Shown: positions 1 through 7,105 of the stretch, in pieces | Layout of the letters: the number at the start of each line of letters is the position of its first letter | Numbering within the stretch: position 1 is the first letter of the stretch | DNA from: Flavobacteriales bacterium | GTDB lineage: Bacteria > Bacteroidota > Bacteroidia > Flavobacteriales > BACL11 | Reading direction: 5' to 3' | Length of the DNA stretch: 10,625 nt | Assembly: GCA_018664745.1 (NCBI GenBank) | Contig: JABJNS010000008.1 | Location: 1 to 10,625 of the forward strand | Program-made: the position numbers and the translations under genes | The notes under the pieces: model-generated | Database searches by the model: none | What the model saw: only the letters and a program-made list of their open reading frames with translations | What the model was told of the DNA's origin: nothing

Positions 1-383
1 CAGGTGAGAGTTACAGAGCAGGAGCAAGAGCTTACTGTGACCCTAACATTTCAGCTCACAGATCATGGTGGACTCCATTTATTTTCTGGACTCAACCAGG
101 ATCTATAATTAAGGTTGAAGGTGGAACAGCAATTAACAACTTAGATATTTACCCTAATCCATCTAGAGATATTTTCAATGTGAGTTTCACATCAGAAGAT
201 GTACAAGATTTAGATGTAAGAGTAATTAATGTTGTTGGTGAGGTTGTATACACTGAAAACCTAGAGCAGTTTGTAGGTGAGTATACTAAATCACTTGATT
301 TAGCTACTTATACTAAAGGAGTTTACTTCTTAGAAATCACAACTAATAATGGTGTGGTTAACAAGAAACTAATTCTTCAGTAA
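1..383 (+). CDS. C-terminal part of a secreted protein with T9SS type A sorting domain (5' end outside window)
   Basis: The reading frame is open from base 3 and ends at TAA 381-383, giving about 126 visible residues. An internal GTG at 180 is only a valine inside the sorting domain, so it is not the start. The first 30 or so residues (ending SWWTPFIFWTQPGS) look like the last strands of a fibronectin type III-like domain, a weak resemblance. From about residue 45 the protein is a typical type A T9SS sorting domain: the IYPNPSRDIFNVSF entry motif, then V.V.NVVGE, then the KGVYFLEI strand and the VNKKLILQ end. Such tails direct cargo through the type IX system to the cell surface or medium and are removed on export. 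The functional part lies upstream of the window, so no activity can be named. A strong terminator follows, so this gene is probably the last of its transcript. Confidence 0.9.
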   Translation, partial: GESYRAGARAYCDPNISAHRSWWTPFIFWTQPGSIIKVEGGTAINNLDIYPNPSRDIFNVSFTSEDVQDLDVRVINVVGEVVYTENLEQFVGEYTKSLDLATYTKGVYFLEITTNNGVVNKKLILQ

Positions 384-406
384 GAAGCTAGTTAATTCTT
401 AATATT

Positions 407-441
407 AAGAAGCCCGAGCATTTGCTCGGGCTTCTTTTTTT
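407..441 (+). terminator. Intrinsic terminator after the T9SS cargo gene
   Basis: A 13-bp perfect stem (407-419 with 424-436, core GCCCGAGC/GCTCGGGC) closes a 4-base loop and runs into a T tract ending at 441. It lies 24 bases after the stop codon of the upstream gene and well before the next promoter, so it separates the two transcripts. Confidence 0.95.
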
Positions 442-508
442 ATATCTATATTAAGATGGGTGTATAAGATTTGTTTTCCAAAGTCTAGTTATAAAAATTA
501 AAATAGCT

Positions 509-516
509 TATTTTTG
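509..516 (+). promoter_or_regulatory. Bacteroidota -7 promoter element for the C25 peptidase gene
   Basis: TATTTTTG matches the Bacteroidota consensus TAnnTTTG exactly. No TTG lies 17-23 bases upstream, so the -33 element is weak or absent; a TTTG at 470-473 is too far away. Transcription would start near 521-523, leaving a leader of about 13 bases before ATG 535. The in-frame TTG at 514 lies inside this element and would be untranscribed, which rules it out as the start codon. Confidence 0.65.
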
Positions 517-534
517 TGTCAAATAAAATTCAAT

Positions 535-2844
535 ATGAAATTAGTCAATCTATTTTTAGGACTAGGATTTGTTCTTAACTTAACAGTATCAGCAACTGAT
601 ATTAAACTAACTGAAACTAGTAATCAACTAGTTATAACTGAAAAATCCCTGACGGAATTTACTTTTATCAATCATCTTTCTGAAATTCAAACTTTGAATG
701 TGAAAACAGATGTTGGAGATTTTACAAAGATAATTGTTGCAGGATATGGGGAAAATGCACTAAGAGGTAATGCTGAATTACCAGTTCTAGAAGAATTGAT
801 TAATATTCCATTAGGAGCTGAGGTAGCTATTGAGATTGTAAATAAAGAAGAAAAAACAATTTTTTTATCAGAATATGGAATAAATAATAATATTTTCCCT
901 TCACAGCCGTCTATTTCAAAAGGTGAAAATGCAGCTAATCTTCCTTTTTACTATAATGATGACTATTATTCAAACAATGATTTTCACACTCAAAAACTAA
1001 TTACTACAGAGTATTTAGGAAAAATGAGAGGACAGCAATTAGCAAGAATTTCGGTTGCTCCCTTTCAGTATAATCCTGTAACTAATGAACTGAAAGTAGT
1101 TACTAAAATGGAGGTGAAAGTGATTTTTAAGAATACAGATATTACCGCACACTTAGCAAATAAACAAAAGTATTATTCACCAGAATTTGAACACTTATAT
1201 AAAAGTTGTTTAAACTATCTTCCAATGCAAGAAAAGGAAGTGATTACTACTTCTCCTATAAAATATGTGATTATTTCAGATTCTGCTTTTCAGACAGCTT
1301 TACAGCCTTTAGTGGAGTGGAAAACTAAAAAGGGGTTTATGGTAGTTGAAGGGTATACTAATAATCCTTTAGTTGGAAATACTACTACATCAATTCATAC
1401 TTATTTAAAAAATATGTATGATAATGCTACTGCAACTGATCCAGCTCCAACCTATTTGTTAATTGTAGGTGATGTTGGGCAAGTTCCTTCCTTTAATAAT
1501 GGAAATCATTTGTCTGACATGTACTTTTGTGAATTTGATGGTGGTGGAGATTTTTATCCTGAGATGTATTATGGAAGGTTTTCTGCTATTACTCCTGAAG
1601 ATGTAGAAGTACAAGTGCATAAAACCTTAACGCATGAACGGTATACTTTTTCTGACCCTTCTTTTTTAGATGAAGTATTATTGGTAGCAGGTGTAGATGC
1701 TAATATGGCTCCCACTTATGGTAATGGACAAATAAACTATGGTACGGATAATTATTTTAATACAGCACATGGCTTAACAGTTTATAATTATTTGTATGGT
1801 TCTGGTACGCCTATTACTTCTGATATGCCAGGGGCGTCTGCAGCAATTATTGCTGATGTTAGTGCAGGTGTAGGTTTTGCAAATTATACAGCTCATTGTG
1901 GTTCGTCTGGTTGGTCAGATCCTAGTTTTTCTACTTCTGATGTTCCTGGATTGCAAAATAATGATGAATATGGTTTTGTAATAGGAAACTGTTGTCAATC
2001 TAATAAATTTGATGTTCCTGTTTGTTTTGGTGAGAGTTTATTAAGAGCGAATAATAAAGGTGCAGTTGGGTATATTGGTGGTTCAAATAATACATATTGG
2101 GATGAGGATTTTTGGTGGGCTGTTGGAAATGATAGTATTTCAGCAAACCCTACTTATGCAGGTACAGGTTTAGCTATGTTTGACTGTATGATGCATGAAA
2201 ATGGAGAGCAACAGGAAGATTGGTTTATTACAGCAGGACAACTGATTCATTCAGGAAATTTAGCTGTTACACAGGCAGGTGGTGCAGAGCAGTATTATTG
2301 GGAAATTTATCATTTAATGGGAGACCCATCATTAATGCCTTATATTGGTGTGCCAACTACTCTTACTGTTACACATGATATTGCAGTACCAGTTGGGGTG
2401 AGTACTTTTACAGTAATTACTGAGGAGAATGCTTATGTTGCTATTTCCATGGGAGGACAGCTTTTGGATGCTCAATTTGCTGATTTTACCGGAATTGTAG
2501 ATTTAAATTTCCCTCCAATTTCAAGTGTAGGTACTGTTGATGTAGTCGTAACTAAACAATTCAAACAGCCTTATATTGGTTCATTTCAATTAGGAACAAC
2601 AGCTGTAATAGATACAGAATTTGATTTTGAAATTTTCCCAAATCCAACAATGGGTAGTTTTAATCTTACCTTTAATGATGCAAAAAATCATGGTGTTGAG
2701 ATATATGATAATGCAGGTAGACTAATTGAAAAAATGGTAGATCAAAAAGGAGTAACTTCATTTGATATTGAAAAATACTCGGCAGGAACTTATACTGTAA
2801 AAGTAATACCTGAAGGGGTTACTTACCAAATTGTGAAACAATAA
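535..2844 (+). CDS. Gingipain-like cysteine peptidase (family C25), lysine-gingipain type, T9SS-secreted
   Basis: A predicted secreted endopeptidase of 769 residues. ATG 535 is chosen over the in-frame TTG at 514 because it begins directly with a signal peptide (residues 1 to about 20, MKLVNLFLGLGFVLNLTVSA) and the TTG falls inside the -7 box. Domain order: signal peptide; C25-type propeptide (about 20-235, with RGNAELPVLEELINIPLGA and LARISVAPFQYNP); catalytic domain (about 240-600); an immunoglobulin-like domain (about 605-690); type A T9SS tail (about 697-769, FEIFPNPTMGSF). The catalytic dyad is visible as His454 in NYTAHCGSSGW and Cys487 in IGNCCQSNKF. The stretch around NCC, the YIGGSNNTYW segment and the YYWEIYHLMGDPSLMPY segment resemble gingipain K more than gingipain R. 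Asp525 in YWDEDFWW lines up, from memory, with the Kgp residue that recognises lysine, so cleavage after Lys is inferred. The propeptide implies export as a zymogen. The stop codon overlaps the ruvX start (TAATG), suggesting coupled translation. Confidence 0.93.
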   Translation: MKLVNLFLGLGFVLNLTVSATDIKLTETSNQLVITEKSLTEFTFINHLSEIQTLNVKTDVGDFTKIIVAGYGENALRGNAELPVLEELINIPLGAEVAIEIVNKEEKTIFLSEYGINNNIFPSQPSISKGENAANLPFYYNDDYYSNNDFHTQKLITTEYLGKMRGQQLARISVAPFQYNPVTNELKVVTKMEVKVIFKNTDITAHLANKQKYYSPEFEHLYKSCLNYLPMQEKEVITTSPIKYVIISDSAFQTALQPLVEWKTKKGFMVVEGYTNNPLVGNTTTSIHTYLKNMYDNATATDPAPTYLLIVGDVGQVPSFNNGNHLSDMYFCEFDGGGDFYPEMYYGRFSAITPEDVEVQVHKTLTHERYTFSDPSFLDEVLLVAGVDANMAPTYGNGQINYGTDNYFNTAHGLTVYNYLYGSGTPITSDMPGASAAIIADVSAGVGFANYTAHCGSSGWSDPSFSTSDVPGLQNNDEYGFVIGNCCQSNKFDVPVCFGESLLRANNKGAVGYIGGSNNTYWDEDFWWAVGNDSISANPTYAGTGLAMFDCMMHENGEQQEDWFITAGQLIHSGNLAVTQAGGAEQYYWEIYHLMGDPSLMPYIGVPTTLTVTHDIAVPVGVSTFTVITEENAYVAISMGGQLLDAQFADFTGIVDLNFPPISSVGTVDVVVTKQFKQPYIGSFQLGTTAVIDTEFDFEIFPNPTMGSFNLTFNDAKNHGVEIYDNAGRLIEKMVDQKGVTSFDIEKYSAGTYTVKVIPEGVTYQIVKQ

Positions 2845-3253
2845 TGGGAAAAGCTCTTGGTATTGATTATGGTACTAAACGCACAGGTATTGCAATTACG
2901 GATGTAATACAAATAATTGCTTCAGGGTTAACAACAGTCTCTACTCATAAGTTAGATGATTTTATTGCTAATTTAGTAATATCTGATGATATTGAGTGCT
3001 TTGTTGTAGGTGATCCTAAGAATTTAGATGGAAGTAATACGGATAGTACTGGGCATGTAAATGGTTTTGTAAAGCGTTTGCAAAAAACTTATCCTAGTAT
3101 TCCTGTACATCAATTGATGAACGCTTTACCTCTAAAATTGCAAAACAGAGTATTTTGGTTAGTGGTGTAAAAAGGAAAGGAAGGCAGAATAAAGCTCTAG
3201 TAGATGAGGTTAGTGCGACTATTATCTTGCAGAATTATTTAGATTACAAATAA
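2844..3253 (+). pseudogene. ruvX: ruvX/yqgF family nuclease gene, interrupted by a one-base deletion
   Basis: Frame one (from ATG 2844) encodes the RuvX N-terminus: GIDYGTKRTGIAITD with catalytic Asp8, then VVGDPKNLDG, up to HQ at residue 90 (codon 3111-3113). From 3116 the homology continues in another frame as DERFTSKIAKQSI and NKALVDEVSATIILQNYL to TAA 3251-3253. One base is missing at about 3113-3115 (CAA-TT-GAT); restoring it gives a 136-residue protein, a normal family length. As written, translation ends at TAA 3168-3170 after 108 residues. That product lacks two of the three expected catalytic acids (Glu93 of DER and Asp121 of LVDEVSA in the restored protein). RuvX is an RNase H-fold nuclease, proposed as a Holliday junction resolvase and linked to 16S rRNA 5' maturation in E. 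coli. The rest of the second frame is perfectly conserved in character, so the damage is recent or is a sequencing error. No slippery heptamer is seen near the switch point, so programmed frameshifting is unlikely. Confidence 0.88.
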
Positions 3254-6028
3254 CTAGAGTTTTTTTCTAAGGAATTGCCCTGTAATAGATTTTTTGCATT
3301 TTATAATGTTTTCAGGAGTTCCTTCAAAAACTATTTGACCACCTTTATCTCCACCTTCTGGTCCTAAGTCAATAATCCAATCAGCACATTTTATTACATC
3401 TAAATTATGTTCAATACAAACAATGGAATGACCTTTTTCTATTAGCGCATAAAAGGAATTAAGTAATTTATTGATGTCATGAAAATGAAGCCCTGTTGTT
3501 GGTTCGTCAAAAATGAATAGTGTCTTTTCAGTTGCATTTCCTTTCCCTAAAAAGGAAGCCAATTTTATTCTTTGCGCTTCACCACCACTAAGTGTGTTGG
3601 AAGATTGCCCAAGTTTCACATAATTAAGCCCTACATCTTGCAAAGGTTGTAGTTTACGAGCAATACTCATTTCGTTATTGCTTTCAAAAAATGCTATAGC
3701 TTCATAAACAGATAAGTTTAATATATCCGAAATGTTTTTTTCGCCCACTTTTATTTCTAGTATCTCCTTTTTAAAACGCTTTCCTTTACAATGTTCACAT
3801 TCCAAATGCACATCTGCCATGAACTGCATTTCTACTGTCGTTTCTCCTTCTCCCTTACATTGTTCGCATCTGCCGCCATCTACATTAAAGGAAAAGAATC
3901 CTGTCTTGTATTTTCTGCTTTCAGCTAAAGGTTGGCTAGCAAATAGTTTCCTAATATCGTCATATACTTTTATATAAGTTGCAGGATTCGATCTTGATGA
4001 TTTTCCAATAGGGTTTTGGTCAATGAACTCTAGTTTAGTCAAGTTTTGTGTGCTGACGCTTATATTTTCATAACTTTTGTTGGCTTTACTGAAATTTCCA
4101 AAATGAGTATTCAATGCAGGTTTCAGTATATCCCGAACTAAGGTTGATTTTCCTGAGCCACTCATCCCTGTTACTAAGGTTAATCCGTTTAGTGGAAATT
4201 CAACATTTATATTTTTCAGGTTATGTTTATTGATTCCTTCTATGCTGATTTTATCATTAGAACTTCTTCTGATTTTAGGTGTAGGAATTTCTAACTTTCC
4301 TGATAAGTATTGAGTAGTTAAACTTTTTTTCTCTTTATGGATATCTTTTAGTTTACCTTGAAATATAATTTCACCACCATGTATTCCTGCCTCAGGACCA
4401 ATATCAATTATTTGATCGGCTTGTTCCATTATTTCTTCATCATGTTCCACTACAATCACAGTATTCCCTATATCTCTTAGTTCTTTTAGGATCTTGATAA
4501 GGCGCTCTGTGTCTTTAGAGTGTAGCCCAATACTTGGCTCATCTAGTATATACATTGCACCTACTAGTGAACTTCCTATGGATGTGGCCAAGTTAATTCT
4601 TTGTGATTCCCCCCCTGATAAGGTGTTGGATTTCCTGTCTAATGTTAAGTAGCTTAAACCAACCTCATTTAAGTAGTGAAGTCTACTGCTGATTTCTTGT
4701 GTTAGTCTGTCAGAAACTTTGCTGTCAGTAGTATCTAGCTTTATATTTTTGAAGAATAATAAGGCTTCTCCAACATTCATTTTCACAATATCTGCTATGC
4801 TTGTATTGGCAATTTTCACATATAATGCATCTTTTCTTAATCTTGATCCACCACACTCATCACAATCTGTTTTTCCTCTGTAGCGAGCAATCAATACTCG
4901 GTTTTGTATTTTGTATTTATCACTTTCTAGTTTCTGAAAAAACTGATATATTCCTTTGCATTTGTTTTTTCCGTTCCAAAGGATGTCTTTTTCATCAGCT
5001 GTTAATTCATTGTATGGCCTGTGAACTGGGAAGTCAAATTTTGCAGCACGAATAATAAAACGATCTTTCCATTTGCTTAGCTTTTCACCACTCCAACAGC
5101 TTACCACTCCTTGGTAAACGGAAAGGTTTTCATTGGTGATTACTTTCTTTTTGTCAATTCCTAGTATAGATCCAAATCCTTCACATTTTTTGCAAGCACC
5201 ATAGGGGTTATTAAAAGCAAAAAGATGTGTGCTGGGTTTTTCAAACTGCATACCATCTAGTTCAAACTTATTGGAGAAATGATGTATTTTTTCTTTTATT
5301 ATAATGTTGCACTCTCCTTCTCCTTCAAAAAAAGCAGTTTGTACTGAGTCGGCAATTCTACCTTCATTGTCAGTATCATCAATTATAATTCGATCAATTA
5401 CAATTTGAAGTGTATCTGAACTAACCTTAGTTTCTTTCTTTAATAAATCTTTAATTTTAGCTACTTCTCCTTGATGTATAACACGAGAGAACCCTTGTTG
5501 TCTTAAAACGGAAAGAATATTTTTATCATTTACTCCTTTGTATTTAGCTGAGATTATAACTACTTCTTCTTTATTCTGTTTTGTGATAAAATCAACTACA
5601 TCACTTACTTGGTGGCGTTTTACTTGTTTGCCTGATGTTGGGGAAATTGTTTTTCCTACTCTAGCAAAAAGGAGTTTTAAGTAATCGTATATCTCAGTAC
5701 TTGTTCCTATAGTTGACCTAGGATTATTAGTAGTTGTTTTCTGTTCAATAGCAATGGCAGGGCATATTCCAAGTATTTCATCTACTTCAGGTTTTTGTAA
5801 TTTTCCAAGGAATTGACGGGCGTATGACGAAAGACTTTCAATGTATCGTCTTTGCCCTTCAGCAAATAAAGTGTCAAATGCTAATGACGATTTTCCACTT
5901 CCTGACACTCCAGAAATGACAATGAGCTTGTCTTTTGGAATGCTAATTGAGATGTTTTTGAGGTTGTGTAATCGCGCTCCTCTAATTCCAATGTTTTCAG
6001 TAGTATTTATTGTTTTTTTATTGCTCAT
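3254..6028 (-). CDS. uvrA: Excinuclease ABC subunit A
   Basis: The damage-recognition ATPase of nucleotide excision repair, which loads UvrB at lesions; cytoplasmic and dimeric. It has 924 residues, close to the usual length of about 940. Both ABC modules are complete: Walker A GVSGSGKSS (40-48) and GMSGSGKST (621-629), signatures LSGGESQR (470-477) and LSGGEAQR (813-820), Walker B LDEPSIGLH (495-503) and FDEPTTGLH (840-848). A segment of about 125 residues after FARVGK corresponds to the UvrB-binding region, so this is UvrA proper and not the shorter UvrA2. CxxC pairs occur at 279-282, 389-392, 721-724 and 744-747. The pair that normally precedes 279-282 (CPxCG in E. coli) is absent: only FSNKFELDGMQF is present there, so the first zinc module is incomplete. 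I recall this as usual in Bacteroidota. ATG 6028 has a -7 element 17 bases upstream. The stop codon abuts the ruvX stop with no spacer. Confidence 0.98.
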   Translation of the reverse strand: MSNKKTINTTENIGIRGARLHNLKNISISIPKDKLIVISGVSGSGKSSLAFDTLFAEGQRRYIESLSSYARQFLGKLQKPEVDEILGICPAIAIEQKTTTNNPRSTIGTSTEIYDYLKLLFARVGKTISPTSGKQVKRHQVSDVVDFITKQNKEEVVIISAKYKGVNDKNILSVLRQQGFSRVIHQGEVAKIKDLLKKETKVSSDTLQIVIDRIIIDDTDNEGRIADSVQTAFFEGEGECNIIIKEKIHHFSNKFELDGMQFEKPSTHLFAFNNPYGACKKCEGFGSILGIDKKKVITNENLSVYQGVVSCWSGEKLSKWKDRFIIRAAKFDFPVHRPYNELTADEKDILWNGKNKCKGIYQFFQKLESDKYKIQNRVLIARYRGKTDCDECGGSRLRKDALYVKIANTSIADIVKMNVGEALLFFKNIKLDTTDSKVSDRLTQEISSRLHYLNEVGLSYLTLDRKSNTLSGGESQRINLATSIGSSLVGAMYILDEPSIGLHSKDTERLIKILKELRDIGNTVIVVEHDEEIMEQADQIIDIGPEAGIHGGEIIFQGKLKDIHKEKKSLTTQYLSGKLEIPTPKIRRSSNDKISIEGINKHNLKNINVEFPLNGLTLVTGMSGSGKSTLVRDILKPALNTHFGNFSKANKSYENISVSTQNLTKLEFIDQNPIGKSSRSNPATYIKVYDDIRKLFASQPLAESRKYKTGFFSFNVDGGRCEQCKGEGETTVEMQFMADVHLECEHCKGKRFKKEILEIKVGEKNISDILNLSVYEAIAFFESNNEMSIARKLQPLQDVGLNYVKLGQSSNTLSGGEAQRIKLASFLGKGNATEKTLFIFDEPTTGLHFHDINKLLNSFYALIEKGHSIVCIEHNLDVIKCADWIIDLGPEGGDKGGQIVFEGTPENIIKCKKSITGQFLRKKL

Positions 6029-6044
6029 TATTTTGCAGAATTTG

Positions 6045-6052
6045 CAAAGCTA
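6045..6052 (-). promoter_or_regulatory. -7 promoter element for uvrA
   Basis: Read on the minus strand the sequence is TAGCTTTG, an exact TAnnTTTG match. Transcription would begin near 6039-6040, giving a leader of about 11 bases before ATG 6028. No TTG is present 17-23 bases upstream, so the -33 element is missing or degenerate. It overlaps the palindrome TTTGCAAA (6041-6048) and lies back to back with the sigma-factor promoter. Confidence 0.6.
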
Positions 6053-6062
6053 AGAAATAAGA

Positions 6063-6094
6063 TTTGGATATTTAAATTTGTTTTACTATATTTG
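6063..6094 (+). promoter_or_regulatory. Promoter of the sigma-factor gene (-33 TTTG, -7 TATATTTG)
   Basis: TTTG at 6063-6066 and TATATTTG at 6087-6094 are separated by 20 bases, matching the Bacteroidota housekeeping pattern TTG-N17-23-TAnnTTTG. Transcription would start near 6100, leaving an untranslated leader of roughly 80 bases, the longest in the window. The leader has no clear hairpin. Confidence 0.7.
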
Positions 6095-6183
6095 GCTCTT
6101 AATTCAGATAATTAATTAACAATTTACCCGCCTATAGACACACATCTACTTTAACCTTTTTATTAACTAAAAACAAAAGTAGT

Positions 6184-6771
6184 ATGTTGTCAAACAATCT
6201 TACCGATAAAGTATTAGTGCAAAATTTTTTAAATGGTGATAATAAATCATTTGAAACATTATTAAGTAGACATAAAAATAGAGTATTTGCTTTTATTATG
6301 TCAAAAGTTAAAAACCGTGATATTACTGAAGATATATTTCAGGATACCTTTATAAAAGTCATCAATTCCTTAAAAAGAGGAAAGTATAATGAGGAAGGAA
6401 AATTCTTGCCTTGGATGATGCGTATTTCTCATAACTTAGTGATTGATCATTTTCGTAAAGAAGCTAAAATGCGAAAAGTAAGACAAACTTCTGAATTTGA
6501 TATTTTTGATATATTAGATGATGGAAGTAAAAATCAAGAAGAAATGATGATACAGACTCAAGTGCATGCTGATTTAAACATATTGATAGAGCAGTTGCCA
6601 GAAGATCAGAAAGAAGTATTAAAGATGAGATATTTTGAAGATTTATCATTTAAGAAAATAGCCAAATTAACGGATTCGAGTATTAATACCTCTTTGGGTA
6701 GAATGCGTTATGCTTTAATCAATCTTAGGAAATTAGCTGAAAAGCAACACATTGATTTGCAGGTGAAATAA
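6184..6771 (+). CDS. RNA polymerase sigma factor, sigma-70 family, ECF type
   Basis: A 195-residue alternative sigma factor with the two-domain ECF layout. Sigma-2 spans about 24-97 (LLSRHKNRVFAFI, DITEDIFQDTFIKV at 46-59, WMMRISHNLVIDHFRKE at 77-93). Sigma-4 spans about 134-187 (LIEQLPEDQKEVLKMRYFED, then the helix-turn-helix LSFKKIAKLTDSSINTSLGR). The linker at 100-130 is short and acidic, with no sigma-3 domain. The INTSLGRMRYALINLRK ending of region 4 replaces the more common VGTVKSRL type and recalls a sigma subfamily that, from memory, is common in Bacteroidota. No anti-sigma gene with membrane segments is adjacent, unlike many ECF systems. The next gene encodes a small soluble protein that may be a partner. 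Its promoter has housekeeping elements, so it is probably expressed constitutively. Divergence from uvrA hints at, but does not prove, a link to DNA damage. Confidence 0.95.
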   Translation: MLSNNLTDKVLVQNFLNGDNKSFETLLSRHKNRVFAFIMSKVKNRDITEDIFQDTFIKVINSLKRGKYNEEGKFLPWMMRISHNLVIDHFRKEAKMRKVRQTSEFDIFDILDDGSKNQEEMMIQTQVHADLNILIEQLPEDQKEVLKMRYFEDLSFKKIAKLTDSSINTSLGRMRYALINLRKLAEKQHIDLQVK

Positions 6772-6843
6772 ATTCTAAATTTATATAATATAAAGAAGGC
6801 TATTGCGTTCTGAGTGTGTAAATGAAACTTAAAAACATACTAT

Positions 6844-7047
6844 ATGAGCAAAAACTCTACTTTAAAATTGTGGGATCATCTATTGGAAGAAGTATGCACT
6901 TCCTTTGATAAATCGGTACACAAACTCCTTTCTGAAAGACAGATTGGACCAAAAAAAGAAACAATAGATACTATTCTTGCGTATGCAAGTTCAGTGAAAG
7001 CAATTGGAACAAAATCTAATGATAAGATTTTGATTTCATTAAACTAA
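6844..7047 (+). CDS. Small protein of unknown function downstream of the sigma factor
   Basis: A 67-residue soluble protein with no signal peptide, membrane segment or cysteine motif (one Cys only). The N-terminal half (LKLWDHLLEEVCTSFDKSVHKLLSE, 7-31) looks helical. It is followed by IGPKKETIDTILAYASSVKA (34-53), another predicted helix, then a short Lys-rich end. From memory, small proteins with a similar IDxILxYAxS segment occur downstream of this sigma factor in other Bacteroidota, which supports it being real. It lies 72 bases after the sigma gene with no promoter consensus between them and is closed by a terminator, so the two genes are probably co-transcribed. It could modulate the sigma factor, but nothing in the sequence demonstrates that. 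Confidence 0.75.
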   Translation: MSKNSTLKLWDHLLEEVCTSFDKSVHKLLSERQIGPKKETIDTILAYASSVKAIGTKSNDKILISLN

Positions 7048-7062
7048 GTGGTTTTGGTTAGT

Positions 7063-7093
7063 AAAAGAGGTCTTTAGGCCTCTTTTATTTTTT
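7063..7093 (+). terminator. Intrinsic terminator of the sigma-factor transcript
   Basis: The stem AAAAGAGGTC/GGCCTCTTTT (7063-7072 with 7077-7086, one T-G wobble pair) closes the loop TTTA and is followed by ATTTTTT (7087-7093). The end of the T tract is also the first base of the nth -7 element, so terminator and next promoter are directly fused. Confidence 0.9.
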
Positions 7094-7100
7094 ACTTTTG
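7093..7100 (+). promoter_or_regulatory. -7 promoter element for nth, directly before the start codon
   Basis: TACTTTTG is an exact TAnnTTTG match. Its last base is only 5 bases before the GTG start at 7106. With the usual -7 spacing the first transcribed base would be at or within a few bases of that GTG, implying a leaderless or nearly leaderless mRNA. The region where a -33 element should lie is occupied by the terminator stem and contains no TTG. Confidence 0.6.
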
Positions 7101-7105
7101 TTTTT

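Noticed and set aside
180..383. A separate 67-residue gene starting at GTG 180.
   Set aside because: The frame is open to the window edge and the segment is the second half of a T9SS sorting domain; the GTG codes for an internal valine.
514..534. In-frame TTG start giving a 776-residue peptidase.
   Set aside because: The TTG lies inside the -7 promoter element and would add MCQIKFN before an otherwise ideal signal peptide; ATG 535 is better.
3081..3120. Programmed ribosomal frameshifting in ruvX at the A-rich run 3082-3087.
   Set aside because: The second frame has a TAG at 3095-3097, downstream of the A run, so a slip there would terminate; no slippery heptamer lies between that stop and the switch at 3114.
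3732..6053. Several plus-strand open frames inside uvrA (3732-3977, 4801-5055, 5841-6053).
   Set aside because: They are antisense to well-conserved UvrA coding sequence and show no recognisable protein features.
6464..6649. Minus-strand frame inside the sigma-factor gene.
   Set aside because: It is antisense to conserved sigma-factor codons, with low-complexity composition and no homology.
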